A stretch of 64,000 bases of DNA. Source: Olleya marilimosa CAM030 (GTDB lineage: Bacteria; Bacteroidota; Bacteroidia; Flavobacteriales; Flavobacteriaceae). This document shows positions 46,808-54,632 of the stretch, in pieces. Position 1 is the stretch's first letter; each line of letters starts with the position of its first letter. The notes beneath the pieces are model-generated. The model worked only from the letters and a program-made list of their open reading frames with translations. It had not been told where the DNA came from and did no database searches. Both the position numbers and the translations under genes were made by a program. The stretch spans positions 186,001 to 250,000 of the forward strand of contig NZ_KI912443.1 of the NCBI RefSeq assembly GCF_000518485.1. Direction: 5' to 3'.

Positions 46808-46881
46808 GGCCTCGTAGTTCAACTGGATAGAATATCAGATTTCGGCTCTGAGGGTTGGAGGTTCGAATCCTCTCGAGGTCA
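46808..46881 (+). tRNA. tRNA-Arg (anticodon TCG)
   Basis: A 74-nt cloverleaf can be folded. The acceptor arms GGCCTCG/CGAGGTC have one G:T pair. The D arm is GTTC/GAAT, the anticodon stem TCAGA/TCTGA encloses TTTCGGC with U33 and anticodon TCG, and the T arm GGAGG/CCTCT encloses TTCGAAT. The discriminator is A, and CCA is not encoded. The 5' end is 10 nt after the yqeY stop. Confidence 0.92.
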
Positions 46882-46892
46882 CAGTTTTAATT

Positions 46893-46940
46893 AAAAACCA
46901 ATCAGTATTTTAAGTTCTTGAAATAGTGATTGGTTTTTTA
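46893..46940 (+). terminator. Intrinsic terminator after tRNA-Arg
   Basis: A 12-bp stem AAAAACCAATCA/TGATTGGTTTTT with a 22-nt loop is followed by T residues, 11 nt after the tRNA. Confidence 0.75.
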
Positions 46941-47046
46941 TTTCTAATAAAAAATAATAATTTAAGTAGCCCTAATATTTAAAAATCACTTTCTTTATTT
47001 TAATTTACATTTTATCAATAAACATTTTAAAACCAGATAATAATTA

Positions 47047-47928
47047 ATGCTATTACAAGCTAAGGCAGAATTAGAAGAAAACCCATTGGTCTACAAATAT
47101 GTCTTAGGGGTAATGTCTGTTTTACTAGTTTGCTTTTTAGTAATAGCTGGCTCTATTTGGCTATTTAAATTAGTGGAAAGTATTTATATTGACTATGTTG
47201 CTAGAAAACCATTATTCCGTCATTTTTATTTTAAATTAAATGACTTAACTCCAGGACAAAGACAAATACTAGAAAGTAATTTTAAGTTTTATAAAAGACT
47301 TAATTTAAAAGAGCAAAGGTACTTTAGGCATAGGCTTCATAAATTTTTAAATAATACCGAGTTTGTTGGTAAAGAGCATTTAGTAATTAATGATACACAT
47401 CGTGTTTTGGTTTCTGCTACAGCAGTAATGTTAACTTTTGGCTACAGAGATTATAGCATTGGATTAGTAGACAAAATATTAATTTATCCCACTAGTTTTT
47501 ACTCTAACTTAGATAAGACTTACCATAAAGGTCATTTTAATCCTGCTTACAGAGCTGTGATATTATCTTGGGAAGATTTTATGATTGGATACAAAATTGA
47601 AGACGATAATCTTAATTTAGGAATACACGAATTTATACATGCGTTACACTTAAGTTATTTGCAAACAGAATTTAAAAATGATGTGACTTCGTATTTATTT
47701 TTAACAAGTTTAAAGGAACTGCAAGCTTATATTAATGACAATCCTGTTTATAAAAGTAAACTAGTAAATTCAAATTATTTTAGAGCCTACGCTTTTGAAA
47801 ATAATTTTGAATTTATTGCAGTTGTTGTTGAGTCTTTTATTGAAACACCACAAGATTTTAAAGCGCAATTCCCAGAACTTTACAAAAAGGTTAAGCAAAT
47901 GCTTAACTTTAATTTTAAAGGCTACTAA
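47047..47928 (+). CDS. MtfA-type zinc metallopeptidase (M90), membrane-anchored
   Basis: A 293-residue protein with an N-terminal membrane helix (about 17-40, VMSVLLVCFLVIAGSIWLF). The zinc motif HEFIHALH (HExxH) lies near residue 196, followed by the third-ligand region FEFIAVVVESFIETP with conserved Glu. MtfA proteins are zinc-dependent aminopeptidases; in E. coli MtfA also binds the regulator Mlc. A membrane anchor is not present in E. coli MtfA, so the target may differ here. Confidence 0.82.
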   Translation: MLLQAKAELEENPLVYKYVLGVMSVLLVCFLVIAGSIWLFKLVESIYIDYVARKPLFRHFYFKLNDLTPGQRQILESNFKFYKRLNLKEQRYFRHRLHKFLNNTEFVGKEHLVINDTHRVLVSATAVMLTFGYRDYSIGLVDKILIYPTSFYSNLDKTYHKGHFNPAYRAVILSWEDFMIGYKIEDDNLNLGIHEFIHALHLSYLQTEFKNDVTSYLFLTSLKELQAYINDNPVYKSKLVNSNYFRAYAFENNFEFIAVVVESFIETPQDFKAQFPELYKKVKQMLNFNFKGY

Positions 47929-47968
47929 AAAGATTTATGCTGACTTTTATCATGTTTATTTAGGTTTA

Positions 47969-48006
47969 TATAGGCTAACTTTATTAATATAATTTAAAAG
48001 CCTATA
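47969..48006. repeat. Inverted repeat in the leader of the CBS gene
   Basis: Perfect 8-bp arms TATAGGCT (47969-47976) and AGCCTATA (47999-48006) enclose a 22-nt AT-rich loop and end 2 nt before the CBS-gene ATG. A hairpin here could affect translation initiation, or it could be an operator. There is no T-run, so it is not a terminator. Confidence 0.4.
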
Positions 48007-48008
48007 AC

Positions 48009-48428
48009 ATGAAAAAAAGAACTCCAGTATCAGACATAATGACTAAAAATGTCATTACCTTAAATACAACTGACGATTTAGAAAAAGCAGAAAACTTATT
48101 TAAGCTTCATAATATTAGACATATACCTGTTGTTAGTGGAGAGGCTATAATTGGAATGTTAAGTTATACGGATTTACTTAGAATAAGTTTTGCAGATGCT
48201 ACAGATGAACAGGATAGTGATGTAGACACAGTAGTATATAATATGTTTACCATTGAGCAAGTTATGGCTAAAAATTTAATAAGTGTGTCTAGTAGTACAA
48301 CAATAAAAGAGGTTGCAGAGCTACTGTCTAAAAAAGAATTTCATGCATTACCTGTTGTAGATAACAATGTTTTGGTTGGGATTGTTACTACTACAGATTT
48401 AATTAATTACTTAATTAATCAGTTTTAG
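48009..48428 (+). CDS. CBS-domain pair protein
   Basis: A 139-residue protein made of two CBS domains: VSDIMTKNVITLNTTDDL...HIPVVSGEAIIGMLSYTDLL and EQVMAKNLISVSSSTTIKEV...ALPVVDNNVLVGIVTTTDLI. CBS pairs bind adenosyl ligands and usually act as regulatory modules; no effector domain is attached here. It ends at a bidirectional terminator shared with the convergent rpe gene. Confidence 0.92.
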   Translation: MKKRTPVSDIMTKNVITLNTTDDLEKAENLFKLHNIRHIPVVSGEAIIGMLSYTDLLRISFADATDEQDSDVDTVVYNMFTIEQVMAKNLISVSSSTTIKEVAELLSKKEFHALPVVDNNVLVGIVTTTDLINYLINQF

Positions 48429-48456
48429 GGTTAATAATAAATAATTAAGTAATTAA

Positions 48457-48485
48457 AAAGGCTCCATATTATGGAGCCTTTTTTT
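48457..48485. terminator. Bidirectional intrinsic terminator between CBS gene and rpe
   Basis: The stem AAAGGCTCCAT/ATGGAGCCTTT with an ATT loop has A and T runs on both sides, so it serves both convergent genes. Confidence 0.92.
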
Positions 48486-48492
48486 ATATCTA

Positions 48493-49155
48493 TTAACTGT
48501 TAGCTAAAGCTTTTAGGTTTTTTATAGCGTCTTTTTGATTTTCGCTTTTAAAAACATGACTACCAGCAACAAAAACATCTGCACCAGCTTCAACTAGTTT
48601 TTCAATGTTTTTATCTGTTACACCACCATCAATTTCTATTTTGGTATCAAGACCTTGTTCGTCTATCATTTTTCTAAGTTTTTTTACACGTTGATAAGTA
48701 ACGTCTTCAAACTTTTGACCTCCAAAACCAGGATTAATGGACATAAGTAAAACCATATAGCATTCTGGAAGTATATCCTCTAAAACAGATACAGGAGTAG
48801 TAATATTAAGGACAACACCAGCTTTACAGCCAGCATCTTTAATTTGTCTTAATGTACGATGTAAATGTACAGTAGACTCGTGGTGTACAGTAATAATATC
48901 TGCACCTACTTTTGCAAACTCTTCAATATATCGTTCTGGTTTTTCAATCATTAAATGCACATCTAATGGTTTAGTGGCATGTTTTTTAATGGCAGCAATT
49001 ACTGGCATTCCATAAGATATGTTTGGGACAAAATGACCATCCATAACATCTATATGAAACCAATCGGCATCACTATTGTTAACCATTTCTGTATCGCGCT
49101 GTAAGTTGCCAAAATCGGCAGCAAGCATTGAAGGAGCAATTAATTTAGAAGACAT
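48493..49155 (-). CDS. rpe: Ribulose-phosphate 3-epimerase
   Basis: A 220-residue TIM-barrel metalloenzyme interconverting ribulose-5-phosphate and xylulose-5-phosphate. It shows IAPSMLAADFGNL, HIDVMDGHFVPN (metal His and Asp), HLMIEKPE, MSINPGFGGQ and EIDGGV with the second metal Asp. A -7 box lies 26-33 nt upstream on the same strand. Confidence 0.96.
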   Translation of the reverse strand: MSSKLIAPSMLAADFGNLQRDTEMVNNSDADWFHIDVMDGHFVPNISYGMPVIAAIKKHATKPLDVHLMIEKPERYIEEFAKVGADIITVHHESTVHLHRTLRQIKDAGCKAGVVLNITTPVSVLEDILPECYMVLLMSINPGFGGQKFEDVTYQRVKKLRKMIDEQGLDTKIEIDGGVTDKNIEKLVEAGADVFVAGSHVFKSENQKDAIKNLKALANS

Positions 49156-49180
49156 TTTTTATAGTTTTGTGTTGTTTGCA

Positions 49181-49188
49181 CAAAGCTA
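49181..49188 (-). promoter_or_regulatory. -7 box TAGCTTTG of the rpe promoter
   Basis: Forward CAAAGCTA reads TAGCTTTG on the minus strand, an exact TAnnTTTG match ending 25 nt before the rpe ATG. Confidence 0.55.
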
Positions 49189-49198
49189 ACATTTTTTA

Positions 49199-49606
49199 TT
49201 AGTGCTCAGTTAATAGCTCTTCAATTATTTGTAAAAACAAAGGACTGTTTTCTATATTATTTTGTTGCAAACCCGTAACAAATTTTTGTAAACCATAAAG
49301 AGCGTCAGTATCCTTAATAACTGCATAACCAATGTCAAAAGATTTAAAATTTAATTGAGCAATGGATTTGTTTAGAAGTTCTAATATATTAGAGTGTCTA
49401 TGGTCTTTTTTAATTTCTTCATAAACCGTATCAATTATTATAGGGTTTCCTTCTAGTATCTGAAAAAACACATTGTCTCTTTTAACCAAAACACCTGTAA
49501 TGTTGTGGCTATTATTTTTTAACTGAGTTTGATTAAATAAAGCCTCAAACTCTAGTAAATTTAGGCTAGCATTAGCTTCGCTTTTATAGCAAATGGTTTT
49601 AAACAT
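49199..49606 (-). CDS. BLUF-domain blue-light sensor
   Basis: A 135-residue stand-alone BLUF protein that should bind FAD and sense blue light. The key triad aligned to AppA is present: Tyr7 (ICYKS), Asn31 and Gln49 (FFQILEG), with NITGVLV and the DHRHSNILEL segment. The C-terminal part reads SFDIGYAV, without the Trp/Met of the usual FxxWxM motif. No output domain is fused, so it must act by protein contact. It lies between rpoD and rpe on the same strand; the rpoD hairpin separates it from rpoD. Confidence 0.9.
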   Translation of the reverse strand: MFKTICYKSEANASLNLLEFEALFNQTQLKNNSHNITGVLVKRDNVFFQILEGNPIIIDTVYEEIKKDHRHSNILELLNKSIAQLNFKSFDIGYAVIKDTDALYGLQKFVTGLQQNNIENSPLFLQIIEELLTEH

Positions 49607-49661
49607 AATTAAATATAGTGATAAAATTTAAATAATAATAATGTTGATATTTTAAATGAAT

Positions 49662-49693
49662 GAACCCGAAGTAATCAGCTTCGGGTTCTTTCA
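49662..49693 (-). terminator. Hairpin between rpoD and the BLUF gene, probable rpoD terminator
   Basis: A 10-bp perfect stem GAACCCGAAG/CTTCGGGTTC with a 7-nt loop is located 54 nt after the rpoD stop. The minus-strand T-run is interrupted (ATTCATTT), so termination may be partial. Confidence 0.7.
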
Positions 49694-49746
49694 TCAATCA
49701 AAAAACGAACAGTTATGAATAACTGTTTGTTACCGTAACTTAAGTT

Positions 49747-50610
49747 TTATCCTAAGTAAGTTTTTAATATTTTACTTCTAGACGTATGTTTTAATCTACG
49801 TATAGCTTTTTCTTTAATTTGTCTTACACGCTCTCTAGTAAGGTCAAAAGTCTCACCAATTTCTTCTAAAGTCATTGGGTGTTGGTTACCTAAACCAAAG
49901 TATAATCTAATAACATCAGCTTCACGAGGCGTTAGTGTTTCTAAAGCACGTTCAATTTCTGTACGTAAAGATTCATGTAATAATTCACGATCTGGATTTG
50001 GTGACTCACCAGAGTTTAATACATCATATAAGTTAGAGTCTTCACCTTCAACTAAAGGTGCATCCATACTTACGTGACGACCAGAATTTTTCATAGACTC
50101 CTTAACATCGTTAATAGTCATGTCTAATTCCTTAGCAATTTCTTCTGGACTTGGTGGACGCTCATGCGCTTGTTCCAAGAAAGCAAAAGTTTTATTTATT
50201 TTATTAATAGATCCAATCTTATTAAGTGGTAAACGCACAATTCTAGATTGTTCTGCCAATGCTTGTAAAATAGATTGTCTAATCCACCAAACAGCATACG
50301 AGATAAATTTAAATCCACGCGTTTCATCAAAACGTTGCGCAGCTTTAATTAATCCCAAGTTACCTTCATTAATTAAATCCGGAAGCGTTAACCCTTGGTT
50401 TTGGTATTGCTTAGCTACCGATACTACGAAACGTAAATTAGCTTTTGTCAATTTTTCAAGAGCAACTTGGTCTCCAGCCTTGATACGTTGTGCTAATTCT
50501 ACCTCTTCGTCTGCGGTAATTAAGTCAACTTTTCCAATTTCTTGTAGATATTTATCTAACGATGCGGTCTCACGGTTGGTAACCTGCTTGGTAATTTTAA
50601 GTTGTCTCAT
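49747..50610 (-). CDS. rpoD: Primary RNA polymerase sigma factor RpoD (Bacteroidota type)
   Basis: A 287-residue sigma-70 without region 1.1, the size of the Bacteroidota housekeeping sigma. Region 1.2 is [10 protein letters not shown], region 2 has [25 protein letters not shown] and [13 protein letters not shown], region 3 follows [10 protein letters not shown], and region 4.2 has [19 protein letters not shown]. It recognises the TTG-N17-23-TAnnTTTG promoters seen elsewhere in this window. A 107-nt gap and an 11-bp inverted repeat precede it. Confidence 0.96.
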   Translation of the reverse strand: MRQLKITKQVTNRETASLDKYLQEIGKVDLITADEEVELAQRIKAGDQVALEKLTKANLRFVVSVAKQYQNQGLTLPDLINEGNLGLIKAAQRFDETRGFKFISYAVWWIRQSILQALAEQSRIVRLPLNKIGSINKINKTFAFLEQAHERPPSPEEIAKELDMTINDVKESMKNSGRHVSMDAPLVEGEDSNLYDVLNSGESPNPDRELLHESLRTEIERALETLTPREADVIRLYFGLGNQHPMTLEEIGETFDLTRERVRQIKEKAIRRLKHTSRSKILKTYLG

Positions 50611-50717
50611 CTAAAAAAGTGTGATTATTTTCTTTGTGAATATTTTGCTATCAATAGTTATACGTATGCAATCTACTTTTTGTTACAAAAAATTGTAATT
50701 ATTTTTTTAGCGTTACC

Positions 50718-50745
50718 CATTTAAGCTTTTTTGTAAGCTTAAATG
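50718..50745. repeat. 11-bp perfect inverted repeat upstream of rpoD
   Basis: Arms CATTTAAGCTT and AAGCTTAAATG enclose a 6-nt loop TTTTGT, about 110 nt upstream of the rpoD start. No T-run follows on either strand. It could be an operator for rpoD or part of a second hairpin behind the HTH gene. Confidence 0.5.
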
Positions 50746-50774
50746 CGTCAGGCTGTACGTTATATCTTTTTTGC

Positions 50775-50807
50775 AAAAAAACAAAAAAGGATGCCACTTC
50801 CATCCTT
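50775..50807 (-). terminator. Intrinsic terminator of the HTH regulator gene
   Basis: On the minus strand the stem AAGGATG/CATCCTT (7-nt loop) is followed by a TTTTGTTTTTTT run, 20 nt after the HTH stop. Confidence 0.82.
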
Positions 50808-50827
50808 AACGCGCTTACTGTTGCGAC

Positions 50828-51799
50828 TTACTCAAAATCTAATAACTGCGTGGCTGCTACAAGTTGCTTTAAAGCTTCAATTTTACTAAATAGTTTATTA
50901 AAAAAGCGGTTCCGTTCTTTTTCTCCAGCGGTATTTAATAATTTACTATTCTGTAACTGCTTTTTCAAAAAGCGTTCAGCTTCTTCACATGTGTGTCTGT
51001 CCTCAGTTTTATAATAAGATAGCAAAGTAAAAGGCACATATAACATTTGGTTATTAGGCGTACTTACCAGAACATTGTTATTCATTAAATGTAACTCATT
51101 ATAATACAGTAAAAAAGGATGGTCTTCCGACGTCAATTTATTAAAAATAGATGTGATTAATTGTTTTAATAAATCACATAGCTGTAACGCAGATTTAGCG
51201 CTTACTTGTCCAGCCTGAAAGTAAAAATGTATTTGTTTTAAAGTGCTATTTATAGTTGTAATGTCCCAAACCTCCTGAGTGTTTAAAGTATTGTATAAAC
51301 TACCTAGTTGCTTTCCTGCTTCAATTAAAGATGGGCTTGGAGCAAAATTATCAAAACTTTTACTGGCTAGTTTAGGGTTTAATAACTTAAGCCAAACATA
51401 ATATTTAAACTGGCTTAAAGCATCACCATTTAAGTTGTAAAATAACGGTATATCCTTAGCCGAATATAATATGGTACTGTCCTTCTGTTTTAATAAGGGT
51501 AATAAAGACTGATAAGAATCTTCAAAATAGTGTTGCAATTCTGTTTCGTTCTCTATTTGCTTCGTTTTTTCAATGGTTACAAACTCATTAGCAGTCGTTT
51601 CAAATAACCTGTCTAAAGACACATTGTAATATTTAGCCAATGCAACACTTTCATCTAAAGATAATTTACTTTTTAAGCTAACACGTCTATGTGCAGCATC
51701 ATAACTAATGTCTAATGCAGTTGCAACAGCGTCTATTACAGAGGTGTTTTTAGGTAATTGCGCTTTTAAATAGGCTAAAAATGTAGTTTGAAACATCAT
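50828..51799 (-). CDS. HTH transcriptional regulator of unrecognised family
   Basis: A 323-residue protein with an N-terminal HTH-like segment (residues about 18-65: VIDAVATALDISYDAAHRRVSL and LDESVALAKYYNVSLDRLF, read in parts). The long helical C-terminal part has no motif I can name. ATG at 51799 or the next codon can start it. It is divergent from the outer-membrane-protein gene at 51914 across 114 nt, so it may control that gene or itself. Confidence 0.7.
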   Translation of the reverse strand: MMFQTTFLAYLKAQLPKNTSVIDAVATALDISYDAAHRRVSLKSKLSLDESVALAKYYNVSLDRLFETTANEFVTIEKTKQIENETELQHYFEDSYQSLLPLLKQKDSTILYSAKDIPLFYNLNGDALSQFKYYVWLKLLNPKLASKSFDNFAPSPSLIEAGKQLGSLYNTLNTQEVWDITTINSTLKQIHFYFQAGQVSAKSALQLCDLLKQLITSIFNKLTSEDHPFLLYYNELHLMNNNVLVSTPNNQMLYVPFTLLSYYKTEDRHTCEEAERFLKKQLQNSKLLNTAGEKERNRFFNKLFSKIEALKQLVAATQLLDFE

Positions 51800-51882
51800 G
51801 TAATTTACTGTTAATTTGCAAAAATCACAAAAATTACTTTTACTATTGGCGGATTACCTAAAATTTTATGTGATTATAACAA

Positions 51883-51890
51883 TAATTTTG
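51883..51890 (+). promoter_or_regulatory. -7 box TAATTTTG upstream of the outer-membrane protein gene
   Basis: Exact TAnnTTTG match ending 23 nt before the ATG at 51914, in the divergent gap with the HTH regulator. Confidence 0.5.
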
Positions 51891-51913
51891 AATCAAATTT
51901 TAAAATTATAATC

Positions 51914-52576
51914 ATGAAAAATTTAATATTTACCATTGTTTTTTTTGGAGGATTACTACTATGTACAGCACAAAAGGATACTATTTACGTGACCAATAGT
52001 AATCAATATCATAGTTATATGGACGACTACTTTAAAAGAGTGACGTTTAAAATTGGAGGAGGTGTCATGCTACCTCAAGGTAAACTAAAAAATTATTTTG
52101 GAGTCTCTCCATTAATCCAGCTAAGTTTAGACTTTCCTGTTACTAATAAAAAGTCTTTAGAATTAGCTTTACAATTTGTAGTTCCGGATCAAAAACAGTC
52201 TTTTAAGTATGTTAGAGCTTTGGATACCATTCAGGCTAAAGCAGCTTTTATGTTTAATCCTATGCTGAAGTTTAAAAAAAACTTAAGTCAAAATGTTAAT
52301 TCGCAGTTGCATGTTAGTTTTGGTATTGGAGCCTCTATTATTAAGACAGATGCAAGAAATCCATTTTATACAGGAGACAATGATACGGAAGAAAAGTACG
52401 AAGTTATTACCGCATTTTTAATGTCGCCAACTTTAGATTATGTCAAAAAATTTAGAAATAACGAAGAGTTAACCTTTAGTCTAGGTTTAAATTATGCACC
52501 TTATAAAATTGAAGGTGCAGTTCAAGAAAATGTGGGATCTGTGTATATAACACCTAAAATATTATACAGTTTTTAG
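51914..52576 (+). CDS. Putative outer-membrane beta-barrel protein
   Basis: A 220-residue protein with a signal peptide (hydrophobic core, then LLCTAQ as likely cleavage). Alternating amphipathic strands (RVTFKIGGGVMLPQG, LIQLSLDFPV, LELALQFVVP, LHVSFGIGASII, LTFSLGLNYAP) end with YITPKILYSF, so the last residue is Phe, as expected for a barrel. No specific family is recognised. It is divergent from an HTH regulator and ends at a strong bidirectional terminator shared with proA. Confidence 0.75.
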   Translation: MKNLIFTIVFFGGLLLCTAQKDTIYVTNSNQYHSYMDDYFKRVTFKIGGGVMLPQGKLKNYFGVSPLIQLSLDFPVTNKKSLELALQFVVPDQKQSFKYVRALDTIQAKAAFMFNPMLKFKKNLSQNVNSQLHVSFGIGASIIKTDARNPFYTGDNDTEEKYEVITAFLMSPTLDYVKKFRNNEELTFSLGLNYAPYKIEGAVQENVGSVYITPKILYSF

Positions 52577-52591
52577 TTTGGTATTACATAA

Positions 52592-52624
52592 AAAATCCGA
52601 TGATTAAATTCATCGGATTTTTTA
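52592..52624. terminator. Bidirectional intrinsic terminator between the barrel gene and proA
   Basis: The stem AAATCCGATGA/TCATCGGATTT (TTAAAT loop) with A and T runs on both sides lies 15 nt after the barrel-gene stop and 10 nt before the end of proA. Confidence 0.92.
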
Positions 52625-52634
52625 AATATTTTTT

Positions 52635-53834
52635 TTAAACTCTAACTTGGCCATCACCAAATACATAGTATTTATTGGTTACTAATTGTTTTAGTCCCAA
52701 TGGACCTCTGTGGTGTAATTTGTCTGTGCTTATTGCTAACTCTGCACCAACTCCCATTTGTCCACCATCTGTAAATCTAGTAGAGGCATTATGGTATACA
52801 GCAGCACTATCTATATGATTCATAAAATGTAGTGCTTCAGTAGTGTTTTCGGTTATAATAGCTGCAGAATGCTTACCTGAGTGTGTATTAATCATATCTA
52901 TAGCTTCCTCTAATGTGCTAACTTCACCTATAAGTAGCTTTAGGGCTAAAAACTCTTCCTTCCAAATCGCATCTTCTGTTATTTTTTTAGAGGAATCTAA
53001 AACTTTAGAGACGCTATTATCAGATAGTATAGTGACATCGTGTTGTTCTAGCTTTTGCTGCAGCATTTTAAGCTTTAATTGGTATTCCGGAATGTTTTTA
53101 TTTATTAATACTTTGTCTAAAGCATTGCAACCAGAGATTTTATCTGTTTTTGCATTTACTATTACGTTTACCGCTTTGCTCCAATCGGCTTGTTCTGAGA
53201 CGTACAAAAAGTTGTTACCTCTACCACTAACTAATACAGCACATGTAGCATGTGTTTTTACAAAATTAATTAAACGTTCTCCACCTCTTGGTACTATTAA
53301 GTCTAATGGCTCTGGAGGGTTTTTTAAAAAGGCTTGTGTTTCTTCTCTTTTTAAATGTAAAAGTTTAATCCAATCTTTAGATAGTCCGTTGTCTTCTAAC
53401 GCTTGATGCCAACACTTCTCTAAAATAAGGTTACTGTTTAACGCTTCTTTACCACCTTTTAATAAAATTTTGTTGTTGGCTTTAAAAGCTAGTACTGCAG
53501 CTTCAATGGTGACATCTGGTCTAGATTCGTAAATAATTAATATGGTACCAAAAGGAGCAGTTGTGTTAACAACATTAAGCTGATTTTTAAGGGTCAAATT
53601 TGATAGCTCTTGACCAACAGGATCATCTTGACTTAATACTGCTTTAACAGCCTCAATCATATCATTTACTTTTTGATTATTTACAATCAGGCGGTCAAAC
53701 AATGCTTGATCGTCTTTGTTAAAAGCGTCTAAGTCTTTTTTATTGGCAGCAATAATATGTTCTCTTTCATGGTCTAAAATCTGTATCATTGATTTTAGAA
53801 CATTATTTTTTATATCTGTATTTAATAGTTTCAT
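52635..53834 (-). CDS. proA: Glutamate-5-semialdehyde dehydrogenase (gamma-glutamyl phosphate reductase)
   Basis: A 399-residue aldehyde-dehydrogenase-fold enzyme that reduces gamma-glutamyl phosphate with NADPH. It has the PFGTILIIYESRPDVTIEAA cofactor segment (read in parts), LKGGKEA, PRGGERLI and the catalytic Cys in KISGCNALDK, with FTDGGQMGVGAELAIS near the C-terminus. It is the third gene of a proC-proB-proA operon, 16 nt after proB. Confidence 0.95.
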   Translation of the reverse strand: MKLLNTDIKNNVLKSMIQILDHEREHIIAANKKDLDAFNKDDQALFDRLIVNNQKVNDMIEAVKAVLSQDDPVGQELSNLTLKNQLNVVNTTAPFGTILIIYESRPDVTIEAAVLAFKANNKILLKGGKEALNSNLILEKCWHQALEDNGLSKDWIKLLHLKREETQAFLKNPPEPLDLIVPRGGERLINFVKTHATCAVLVSGRGNNFLYVSEQADWSKAVNVIVNAKTDKISGCNALDKVLINKNIPEYQLKLKMLQQKLEQHDVTILSDNSVSKVLDSSKKITEDAIWKEEFLALKLLIGEVSTLEEAIDMINTHSGKHSAAIITENTTEALHFMNHIDSAAVYHNASTRFTDGGQMGVGAELAISTDKLHHRGPLGLKQLVTNKYYVFGDGQVRV

Positions 53835-53850
53835 TAATTTAAATTTTTAG

Positions 53851-54630
53851 TTAGGCACAAATAAACTTTGTACCAATTTGTTTATTATCTATAATATCTA
53901 CCATTACATTTTCGCGTTTACCATTAGCAATATATGTTGGTATATTTTTACGTGCTGTGACTTTTGCTATTCGTAATTTAGAAGCCATACCACCACGACC
54001 TTCTCCTTCTTTTTTACCAGAAGCACACACGTATTTTTCTACATTCTGATTAGTTTTAACCTCATGCAATTTAACCGAGTCTTCATGGTCTGGATGACCT
54101 GTATACAAACCATTTGTATCTGACAAAATAATTAATCGATCAGCATCAATTAATTCTGCAACTAAACTAGCTAACTCGTCATTATCAGTAAACATGGACA
54201 TGGTTAATGATACAGCATCATCTTCATTAGCAATAGGTGTTATGCCTTCAGACAACAAACCTTCATAACAATTAATCATATTTTCTCTGTATTTTCCTAA
54301 GTCAAAATCACGTTTTGTGGCTAATACTTGAGCGCAACGCATTCCGTAATCATGAAAAATGCTATAATAATGCCTCATCATTCTGGGTTGACCAACAGAT
54401 GAGTAGACTTGACGTCGTATAGACGAATCTTTAATTTGTGTGTTTCCTAAAATTTCTTTTCCAGCAATAGCAGATCCAGAAGAAACTAATACGACCTTAA
54501 TACCACGTTCGTACAATACAGCAATTTGTCTAACTAATTCTCTAAGAACTGGTCCTAATATTCTGTTATCTTTATTTGTTAGCACGTTGGTACCAACTTT
54601 TACTACCACGCGCTTAATATTATCTTCCAT
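53851..54630 (-). CDS. proB: Glutamate 5-kinase without PUA domain
   Basis: A 259-residue amino-acid kinase that makes gamma-glutamyl phosphate. It has VVVKVGTNVLTN, VLVSSGSAIAGKE, LILSDTNGLYTG and the GRGGMASKLRIA loop. E. coli ProB has about 367 residues with a C-terminal PUA domain; that domain is absent here, so the kinase ends after the catalytic fold. It lies 2 nt after proC. Feedback inhibition cannot be assessed from sequence. Confidence 0.93.
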   Translation of the reverse strand: MEDNIKRVVVKVGTNVLTNKDNRILGPVLRELVRQIAVLYERGIKVVLVSSGSAIAGKEILGNTQIKDSSIRRQVYSSVGQPRMMRHYYSIFHDYGMRCAQVLATKRDFDLGKYRENMINCYEGLLSEGITPIANEDDAVSLTMSMFTDNDELASLVAELIDADRLIILSDTNGLYTGHPDHEDSVKLHEVKTNQNVEKYVCASGKKEGEGRGGMASKLRIAKVTARKNIPTYIANGKRENVMVDIIDNKQIGTKFICA

Positions 54631-54632
54631 TA

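Noticed and set aside
50120-50614. 164-residue open frame antisense to rpoD
   Set aside because: It mirrors conserved rpoD codons and shows no domain; no promoter evidence.
52843-53406. 187-residue open frame on the + strand antisense to proA
   Set aside because: It lies entirely inside proA, has no recognisable motif and no promoter or plausible neighbour; proA is a strongly conserved gene on the other strand.
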